Positions 13,181-21,188 of a DNA stretch of 21,188 bases are shown here, piece by piece (the first letter of the stretch is position 1; every line of letters starts with the position of its first letter). The stretch is taken from the NCBI RefSeq assembly GCF_000611645.1, contig NW_014013325.1, positions 2,349-23,536 on the forward strand, written 5' to 3'. Under the pieces are notes generated by a model that did not search any database, had not been told where the DNA came from, and worked only from the letters and a program-made list of their open reading frames with translations. The translations under genes were made by a program, and so were the position numbers. The DNA comes from Monoraphidium neglectum (Eukaryota; Chlorophyta; Chlorophyceae; Sphaeropleales; Selenastraceae).

Positions 13181-13185
13181 TTACA
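13181..13185 (-). terminator. Candidate poly(A) signal for the bZIP-like gene
   Basis: TTACA on the + strand is TGTAA on the - strand, the nearest I see downstream of the stop at 14052. It implies a 3' UTR of about 870 bases that ends against the convergent YjbQ gene. Confidence 0.3.
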
Positions 13186-14051
13186 AGAACAGATGGTGTT
13201 TGTAATTGCGCAGCTGTGACGGCGCTCTGAGGCATGGAGGACGCCTGCGGCGTATCTGTTGTGGCGGCAACGGGATTGGGTGCGGGTGGGCGACCGGGGC
13301 CGTACTTGCCTGCACCAGAACAAAAATATGACTAATCAATCTGCCGGCGTGAGCGCTGCCGCTGCTGCCTGCAGGCAAACGCGCTTCACAAGAGCAGGCA
13401 GAGCGGAAGCAGTGCCGGCAGGTGCATTGCCTGCCCCCACGCCTCGCCAGCTGTGCGTGCATTAGCCCGGCAATAGGGGGGTTGGGGCTAACAAAGCAGC
13501 CAAGCATGGGCTAAACATGAATGCGTGAAAATGTACGTGCGCATGAGCCGTGGTTTTTCGTGATACTTGATGCATGTTCGTGTCTGTGCTGCATGTGCAT
13601 GCAATTCGTCCTAGGCTGCTGCGCTTTGCGCAAGCACGACAGTGTGTGGCCCATCCCTTCTCTTGGGCTGCTAGTTCGCGGGCGGCAGACAGCAAAACCG
13701 CCATCCGTCGCGCCAAGCTTGCGCAGAGTGGCGAAAGAACTAAACGGGATTCTCAAACCTCGGCCAGCCTACCCCAAACCCCTGACGAGGCGCATGTTCG
13801 TCAAATGTTTGCGAAGGTTCATCCCGACAGTCCGAGAGAGTGCAGTGCAACCGCGGCCGCCTGGTCTCGCCGACCAGGGCCTGTCCAGATTAGCAGCAGA
13901 TCATGGTGGATTCTCGAGGCAATTGCGAAAAAGCTCCAGGCGCCCGCGATGCCGCCGGCGTGCCAGCCTACCCATCCCGCAATGTTCCCACTGCAAACCC
14001 CTCAAGCCGACAGACAGCCGGCACGACGCTGGCTCAAACCCAGCCCGCCTG
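13186..14051. other. No gene seen; probable 3' UTR of the - strand gene
   Basis: Several short open frames cross this stretch on both strands, but none has a domain, codon bias or splice context. A T-arm-like hairpin near 14028-14044 lacks the rest of a tRNA. The stretch is best explained as 3' UTR and spacer between two convergent genes. Confidence 0.45.
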
Positions 14052-16493
14052 CTACGGCGGCTGCGCCTGCCGCGTGTGCTTAGACGCGACACGCTGCTGC
14101 ACGGCGTCGACAAGTGATGTCACCACGGGCATCCAAGGCCACGGCTGGACGTAAAAGTTTGCCATCTGCTCCGGCCCGAGGACGACGGTGTTGAGCAGCA
14201 CCATGACGGGGACGAGGTTCGTGTTGTACAGCGCCAGCAGGCGGGCGGCTTCCTCGGCAACCTCGGACTGGTGCTCGTAGTCGCCCGGCGCAGCGAACAG
14301 GGCGCTGGCCGCGAGGACCTGTCGCCGCCGGCGCAGCTCCGCCTCCTGGCCGCGCCACCACTTCCCTGCCACGTCGAGCAGGAAGCTCTGGGGGCGGGAG
14401 GAGGGGAATGCGCGGGAACATATTGCAGTCTGCTCGCGTATGCAGATGCGTTACGAGGTGATGTGGCCAGCCTCAGATGTGAGCAGGGATTATTTTTGCT
14501 TAGTAAATGGTGTCGTGTCGTGGATGTTGATAGTCAGTGGAGGTTGTTGGTGTGATTGTAAGTGTCAAATAAGGGCCGGGGCTCGCACATGTATCGTTTC
14601 ATGTATTGGCAAAGCGTCGGCTGGCAACTGCGCCTTATTATCTGGGCAAGCAGGCCTCAAACACAGCTGAATGGCGCGCCCTGTTGACTGAGCCGTCATG
14701 CACCACGGCGGCGCTGTCAAGGCAGCTAGCAAATCGCCTGGCGGCCTCCCGGCTGGGCACTGGAGTGCGGGGGTGAAAGGGCTCACCTGCAGGGGGCCGA
14801 GCTTCATGCTTGTCAGTGCGCGTCCCCAGACAGTAGGCGGCGCCTCCGCCGCCTCGCCAGTGGTGAGCTTCTCGCACAACAGCTCGAAATACCTGTTGAT
14901 GGATGTGTGTTTGTGCGAGGAGGTTGGCAACTTGCAGACCGATCGTCAGCGTTTTGCATTCTGAACTACATGACGATGGGTTGTTGCACAGGACGACCCG
15001 CAGGTTAGCGTTACATGTGCAGTATAAGCCATAGCTTGATTACACAAGCCCCAGCAGATACTGCAACACGGCATGTGACAGGGATTGTACAGAGGTTTGA
15101 AGAAAACTGTGCCGGCTGTCCGAAGCACAGGCCGAGAATTCACCAGAGGTGTGAAGGGGCGTCGCAGATGTACAGGCTGATGTTCTTTGCGCCCATCTCA
15201 TGCAGTTGCTGCGTCGCAGGGTTTGGGTGGTGCAGGAGTGTTGCTTGTGCCGGTCCATGCGATGATCTGAGCTAGTATTGAGCCACGACATGGTTGGCAT
15301 GGACGTGTGAGTGGCGCCGCACCCAACAGTACAGAGGCATGCGAGAGTCGTGCACAGCATGACAGGCTCGCATCGCAGGCCTGAGCCTGGGAGATACACA
15401 AGCGTGTGCAGTGATGAAGAGAGCGTCACAACTTACCCGCGTCAGCTCGCCCCGCTCGGACTCCTCCAGCCCCTGCTGCTGCGCTAGAAGCGCCACGCCG
15501 TGCACAGCGTCGCGCCACCAGGCCGCAAACTCGCGCTTGCCCTGCGCCACCCCCACGGCCGCGATGATGCTGCTCGACGTGCGGGTGGTTGGGGGAAGAG
15601 CGGGGTGTCAGCGGAGTGCGAACAGGTATGAGCGAGGGCAAGGTGGCTTGTATGGATTGTCGTGCAGGAGCAGGGACAGGTGGGCCGCCTCACTGTGCCG
15701 CCAGAACAGGGCAAACCACAGAAGCTGTTGATGTGGGAACATGAACTAGGTTTTGCACCACAGATCCCAGCCAGGGCATTGCCAGCCAGCTGGGATGCCT
15801 ACTACCAGCCTCACCTGCGGATGAAGGCGCTTGTCGTCGTCCCAACCGCCCCAGCTGGCGGCGCCTCGCCAACCGCAGTCGCTTCTGCTGGCGGCAGCTC
15901 TGCCTCCGCCGCCTGCAGTGCCCCCTCTGACATCCGGCTGTCGCTCTGCCCAGGTCCGTTCCAGCTGCTCGGAAGGGAGCCACTGCTGGTCTCGCTTGGG
16001 CACGCAGCCATCAGACCGGCGCTTCTTGGGCACGCCGCCTGCTGCGTCGCGCCGCCGCTGCTGGGGCCGCCTGCGGCGTCGCCAGAGAGCATGACGCTGT
16101 CGCGGCCGGCGGCCTCGCTGCTGGTCTGGCCACGCTCGAACTTCTGTCGTCCTTCGCTCCCTGCTCCCCACCCCTCGGCCGACGAGGCCAGCCGCGCGCT
16201 TGGCGCCGCTGCCGCGGCGCCCGGCCCTGCCGCGGGGCGCGCCTGCATCGTCGCGGCCAGCCGCGCAACCGCCGCATCGACGCCCGCTTCCCACTCGCCA
16301 TCAGCCCCTGGCTCGCCGCCGCCACCATCGGCACTGTCGTCACCGGGCCCGGCCATCGCGCCGGACTGCCGCAGCGCGCTGCTGACGGCGATGAGGGCCT
16401 CTAGCCATTCGACGTGGGCGCGGGCTTGGGTGTTGCGCGCGCGCTCCGCCGCCAGCTCGCGTCTCTGTTTGTGCAACTCCTTCTCCAGGTGCA
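14052..16493 (-). CDS. Putative green-algal bZIP-type regulator, 5' exon(s) unresolved
   Basis: Inferred exons on the - strand: 16493-15815, 15569-15437, 14892-14787 and 14387-14052, at least about 420 residues. The first visible exon opens with a basic/acidic coiled coil (LEKELHKQRRELAAERARN) with heptads L, L, N, V, I, like a leucine zipper. A long low-complexity Ala/Gly/Ser region follows. The C-terminal part (FAAWWRDAV, RYFELLCEKLTTGE, VWGRALTSMKLGPLQ, LLALYNTNLVPVM, VLGPEQMANFYVQPWPWMP) resembles the conserved region that follows the zipper in many Chlamydomonas-type bZIP proteins; this is recalled, not searched. Members are nuclear transcription factors. No bZIP basic region is visible, so it should lie in an upstream exon within 16494-18200, or be absent. 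Phase is broken between exons 15569-15437 and 14892-14787: either a micro-exon is missing or the acceptor is an AAG at 14931, which extends the exon to 14930 and restores the frame. Confidence 0.6.
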
Positions 16494-18223
16494 CTGCAGA
16501 GATCGGCGCAAGTTGCGGTTTGCGGAGTTTGGATCGGGCTGTGCGCGGCCGGTCGCCCGGCGGAAGCGTCTGCAGTGACGCTGCTGGCAGATCTGGGAAA
16601 TGGCATGCGGCGCTGCCAGGCGAAGCCTGCGTGCCGCGCCCACGCCCTGGCCCCACGTGATTGTGATAGTATAGACAAAGCCACTTTGCCGCTGCGCCAC
16701 CTATTCGGCGGGCAATTGGGCCCCCAAACCCGTCTTGGAAGTCGCATGCCGAAGCCGGCACCCACACTCCAAGCGTCACCGGCCACCGGCTGACCGCCGT
16801 GCCCAATCTGGGCCCGCACGGGCAGCAGTGCCGCACCTAACAACCTTGAAGGCTGTAAACGCTTTGGTGGCACCGGCATACCGAGCTGAGCGAGCCCGGG
16901 AACGGCGCTGATCGCCTATCAGACACCGCGAGGACCCATCGCTCGAAGTACTTTCCGCAGTTGGCCGAGCCCCCGCTCCCGAGTGACATGAAAATATATT
17001 GTCTGCAAATGGTTTTCGTGTGCTGCCACACCTGAACCACGGCGCAGCTTTCACCACTACCGGGGTTAGAGTCCTGCCGCTTCTGGTTCCAGATGCGACT
17101 TCTGTGGTGTGCTTATGCGCCGTTTCCGGCACTAGGGTGCCCTATGCTGTCAGATTGACATCCTAGCAGATATATCCACTAAAAATGATGACTTACAGCG
17201 GTGCAGACCCGGCAGGTGCGGGCACCCAAAGAGCATTGAGGGGAAGCCGCCCGCTCGTGTGGGGTTAGCCGCGGCAGGGATGCACCGTGCTGTGTAAGGT
17301 GCTTTGAATCTTTGACCTTTCTTGACGTTGCATTGCGTGCTGTTTTCTTTCGAGGATCTGGGCAGCATTGGCCATGGGCTCAAGCGTACAGTAAGCAAGG
17401 ATCGCTGCACAAACAAGGGGTCATGCTGGCACACATTTGGGTTTGTATGTTTCAGGACTCTCATGCAAATTTTCCTTGGGGTTGGTGGTCCTATCTGCCG
17501 CCTATCGTGCCTAATTTGCTGCCCGCCAAAGGGATGCGCAGTCTGAGTCGGACGCCAACGTTTGACTTTGCTGAAGGCACCCCCCTTCCGTGGTGCTTCG
17601 GCAGGTGTAAGATGAGGAAGCTGTATGTGGCTTGCTGATACGATCTGGACGCCAACGCGCGGCCAATGACTGCCCTCAGGCTCAACACAAAGCTGGGTCG
17701 AGTCACTTCAGGCCAGCCGGGCATGAGATCACTCACGAGGCTGTACTGTAGGTGCGCGCTGACAGCATTAACCTCAGTGTTTGTACCATACATTACTGAG
17801 CTTGAAAGCGTGTATCACTGGGCACGCAGCGTCGCATGCAGCAGGGCCAACGCTGCTTCGGCCCGTGTATCATTCAAAATACCATGACCTTGGAGGCTGC
17901 TCCATCCAGTGGAAAGATCAGCACACTCCATGAGCTGGTGGAGGTGCGGTATCGGTTGCGGTGCAGCATCGCTGCTGTGCAGCACTCGAACCAGCGCCGT
18001 CCCCAGGGCGTGCCCAAAACAACGCACCTGGGTCTACACGCTGAACTCAGCATGTATAGATGGGCTCGTGCGTTGGCTACGAATCAGAGCACGCGCTTGG
18101 TGGTGTAGCAGCCGCATCGCCCGGAAAGGCTGCTGCGTTCCTGCATGCTAATGGAGGCACCAGAGGCTGCCCGTGCGTTTGACACCACACTCCGCGTGCC
18201 CCGCGCTTTCCGCCAACACCCAG
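16494..18223. other. Unassigned: 5' parts of two divergent genes
   Basis: The bZIP-like gene (-) and the LRR-kinase gene (+) both need upstream exons here, because neither has a start codon in its first recognised exon. The - strand frame 16836-15811 stays open through 16494 but has no in-frame ATG. From about 17140 to 18130 the DNA is clearly less GC-rich than the genes, fitting promoter or intergenic DNA. I could not identify a start exon for either gene, or any RNA gene. Confidence 0.5.
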
Positions 18224-18841
18224 GCCACCCACGATGGCTACCTGTCGCGAGCCGCAGCGGAGGAGGTGGAGGAGGTGGAGGTGGCCGGGGCCGGCCGGCG
18301 CCTGAGCTGCTGGCCGCCGCTGCTGTCGACGTTTTCGCGGGTGACGCGGCTCGTGCTGCGTGGCCACTTCCTGACGGGGCTGCCGCACAGCGTGGGCAAC
18401 ATGGCATGCCTAGAGGTAGGCACACGGGCTGTGCCACCATGCATGTGCCACCATGCATGTGCCGCCCTGCATGCGCCACCCTGCATGCGCCGCCTCGCAT
18501 GCGCCACCCAGCACCTGCCCAGGCAGCTGGGGCGTCTGCTCCTTGGGCACTCGGCGGGTTTGAGCATGTTTGTGGCAGCTGCAGGTGCACGCATGCGCCG
18601 CGAAGACCATGCTGCAGCGCCACAGCAGCACGCGGTCGCCACCTCATGCATGTTTTGTCGAAGCTGCGAGGCCGCCCCTCGCATATTCTTGCAGGTGCTG
18701 GCTGTGACGAATGGGACCCTGCTGGCGCTACCTGCTGAGATGGCGCAGCTCTCGCGGCTGCGGGACCTGGACCTGCACAGGTTGCTTGTCTGTGTTTCTG
18801 CACGCGCGCCATCTTGTGTGCATGTGCGCGGGCCCGCGTGC

Positions 18842-18880
<39 letters not shown>

Positions 18881-21188
18881 GGGCGTTTATACCTGAACAT
18901 ACACATAAGGGATGTGCTTGCGCTTCTGCATCCCTGACTGCAAGCCAATTTGCTCAAGTGCGAGCACACATTCGCCACGTGTTTGCTTGGTCTGTTGTGT
19001 CCACGTCCCGGCTTGCATGTCCACTCCACTTGATGATCTGTGAGACGACCGGCCGCACCTCCTGCGGCCCCACCCCATCAGGAACGAGCTGGTCATGTTT
19101 CCGCACCACCTCTGCGCCCTCACGGGCCTTACAGTGAGCGTCTGCGTGACGCCCTTGCCTTGCTTGCCGGCGGCGCGCGCCCATGCGGGGCCCGGCCTGC
19201 CATGCTGCTGCCCATAGCCCGATTGCAGTTACTCCCATGAGCCGCTGTACCGCCCAGCAGTCAAAGCCAACCGCAGCCCCCGCGGCCTCGTCCATCACAT
19301 CGACCCCTTCCTGAACCACCCCGCGCGGCGCCGCCACCGCCTCCTCAGTCCCTGAATCTCATGGGCAACAAGCTCACCAAGCTCCCGGACGGCTTCGGCT
19401 CCCTGGTGAACCTGAGGTGGGCGGACGAACAACACCCCTGCCCACCCGGGTCTGGCCCACTTGCAGGAAGCGTTTGACACGCTATGCTCACAGCCCGCAA
19501 TGCTTGGAAGCACCCCAGAGCTATTGACTGAACGTGCTGGCGACGCGCACGTCCCCCCCCTGGCGGACCCCTAGGAAGCTGGGCCTGAAGTCCAACGCGC
19601 TGGCGCAGCTTCCGAGCAGCTTCACGCGGCTCACTCGCCTGGTGGAGCTATTCATAACCGACAACGAGCTGTCGGAGCTGCCGCAGGGTGCGCACCCGCA
19701 GGGGGTGCTGCGTGCGCTGTCCTAGATGGGACACGCGCTGGGAGTGCTGAGGGTGACCTGGGTCTGATCAAAGTCCTGAGATGCGGAAGTTTCTCAACAC
19801 CCTCTGCATGTGCTTATTGATACCCCCAAGCCTCGATCCATTAACGCCAGCTGCTGGCGTCCCTGCTGCAGCAGCAATTGCACACTGGAACTGCACTCAC
19901 GCCATCCAAAGTTTGCGGCACCACCCCCTGAGTTTTGCGCACTACGCCGACACCTCACCGCGCGCCGCGAACCGCCCAGGCTTCGGCGCCCTCGAGTCCC
20001 TCGTCAAGCTGCAGGCCTCGTTCAACCCCTGGACCTCCCTGCCCCTTGACCTCCTGCGCCTGCCGAAGCTCGAGCTGTTCCGCCTCGCAGCAGGCACCCT
20101 CCCCGCCTGGCCGGAAAGCAGCGGCGCCGACGGCGCTGGTGGCGCTTCCACGCTCCCGTCCCTGGCGTGGTGCTCTCTCGGCGGCAACCCCGCGGCCGCG
20201 CGCGTGCCGAGCACCGAGGGCGTGCGGGCGGTGGACGTGTCGGACCTGGAGATAGACAGGACCAAGCCGCTGGGGGAGGGCGCGTCGGGGGAGTGCTTCC
20301 GAGGTGCGGGCGCGAGTGCATTTGTCCAACACAAAGGCCGCGTCCGGTCTGAATCAATCAGACGGAGTTGATTGCAGGCGGCTGGCTTACCGCCAGTTGC
20401 GGATGTTGAAGGGATGTGTGCGGCTTGCTCGTGCTCATCCCTGCGTGTAGTCATTTCCAATGCCTGAGCTGTCAACCCTCAACCACGCCTGTACCCGCAG
20501 CCAAGCTTGACGGAGATGATGTTGCTCTGAAGATGTTTTTGGCGGAGGTCTCCCCAGATGGCAAGGCGCAGGTGAGAGTGTGGGAAAGGGCTTGTGTGGG
20601 TTTGGGTTTGGGTATGGGACGGGTGTGGGTGTGGGTGTGGGTGTGCGTGCGCCTGCGCACATTTTGTGGGATCATCAGGTGACCTCACATCGGCCCTTTA
20701 TGATATTATGTACCAACACAGTTGCAGCGAGCGGGGTCTGCCCGGCTGCGTCCGCATCGCCCGCTTGGACAGGGTGACGGCAGCCAGGACAAGACAGGCC
20801 ACAGCACACAATTCGATACCAAAATGAAAAGAAAACAATGTCTGACATACATATACAATAAAGTACATCTGAAGTGATGGGGCCCACCCACTTGTATCTT
20901 GATCCTAGGGTAACACACAACCTTCTTTGCGACAGCAGCAGCATCGGGTGACACCAACCCGTATGGCCCGGGTCCTCAAATGCATGTCCACCCGCCCGTC
21001 CGTTCCGCGTGCCCCCTCACGAGCCGCCTGCCCCCCCCTGGCCTGCAGGACGAGGTGGCCATCAGCTGCAGCCTGGACCACCCCAACCTCACGCGAGTCA
21101 GGGCCCTGGTGTTTGACCGCCGAGACCGCTGGCCCCGCGCCACTGACGCCGCCCCCGCCGCAGCCGGAGGCTCGCCGGGAGTGGCGGC
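18224..21188 (+). CDS. Leucine-rich-repeat protein kinase, partial at both ends
   Basis: Exons: 18224-18415, 18695-18780, 19082-19133, 19349-19416, 19575-19687, 19980-20303, 20501-20571 and 21049 to the window end. Phases agree at every junction and give 348 residues. Seven LRRs of exactly 23 residues run from about residue 40 to 200 (for example LRDLDLHRNELVMFP, LTSLNLMGNKLTKLP); a degenerate eighth may follow. The kinase domain then starts: glycine loop GEGASGECF (269-277), VALK with the ATP-binding Lys (K289), DEVA with the likely helix-C Glu (E304) and HPNL. The VAL-K-F...SPDG...DE pattern fits plant and bacterial LRR-kinases without a transmembrane segment (family knowledge). No membrane segment lies between LRRs and kinase here, suggesting an intracellular kinase. 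The usual Val of the glycine loop is Cys (C276). The donor at 18781 (GTTGCT) is weak, but homology fixes it. The start codon and catalytic loop are not visible. Confidence 0.88.
18431..18514 (+). repeat. 14-bp tandem repeat in the first visible LRR-kinase intron
   Basis: Six units of GTGCCACCATGCAT, the last four diverging to GCGCC..., begin 15 bases after the splice donor at 18416. Each of the first two units carries the palindrome ATGCAT. Confidence 0.9.
18846..18877 (+). repeat. (GT)n microsatellite in an LRR-kinase intron
   Basis: Pure GT repeat, 65 bases after the weak splice donor at 18781, GT-rich in the sense of the gene. Confidence 0.9.
20586..20648 (+). repeat. GGGTTT / GGGTGT-rich tract in an LRR-kinase intron
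   Basis: Starts about 15 bases after the donor at 20572. Two GGTTTG units lead into GGGTGT repeats. It resembles plant-type telomere sequence only superficially and is G-rich in the sense of the gene. Confidence 0.8.

Noticed and set aside
14028..14044. tRNA T-arm-like hairpin (GCTGG, 7-base loop, CCAGC)
   Set aside because: No matching acceptor stem, anticodon arm or D-arm lies at the right distance on either strand.
20586..20610. Interstitial telomere repeat
   Set aside because: Only two GGTTTG units are present, without the A of TTTAGGG-type repeats, inside a general GT/G-rich intron tract.

Overview
The window reads as nuclear DNA of a GC-rich green alga, most likely a chlorophycean. 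It shows many short exons split by GT-AG introns, GC-rich third positions and simple-sequence tracts. TGTAA motifs of the kind used as poly(A) signals in Chlamydomonas relatives lie downstream of the genes. One gene has the C-terminal region I associate with green-algal bZIP proteins. There is no sign of bacterial operons, phage or organellar DNA. Exon boundaries were worked out by hand, by requiring splice sites, matching intron phase and family homology to agree.

Layout: (1) + strand, about 172-2515, is the 3' part of a gene of unknown function whose protein ends in an eight-cysteine, lipid-transfer-like module. (2) - strand, 6332-3036, is a complete 8-exon class I (SIRT1/2-like) sirtuin, convergent with gene 1. 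(3) - strand, 9743-7181, is a complete 4-exon Nopp140/SRP40-type nucleolar phosphoprotein with eight Ser/acidic blocks. (4) + strand, 10823-13090, is a complete 7-exon YjbQ/UPF0047 protein with a long N-terminal extension, divergent from gene 3. (5) - strand, 16493-14052, is a gene with a coiled coil and the C-terminal region of algal bZIP-like regulators; its first exon(s) are not resolved. It is convergent with gene 4. (6) + strand, 18224 to the window end, holds LRR repeats followed by the start of a protein kinase domain; both ends are open.

The genes do not form a pathway. The sirtuin and the Nopp140-like protein, both probably nuclear, are head-to-tail neighbours, but nothing in the sequence shows co-regulation.

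The most unusual structure is in the introns. Read in the sense of the transcript, tandem repeats near 5' splice sites are mostly GT- or G-rich, and CA tracts sit next to 3' splice sites. In one intron a 17-bp tandem array begins with the splice donor itself, and in another the donor is the first unit of a (GT)n tract. I found no convincing new multi-gene system. The best leads are the intron repeat polarity, the eight-cysteine protein, and unusual extensions or insertions in the sirtuin, YjbQ and Nopp140-like proteins.
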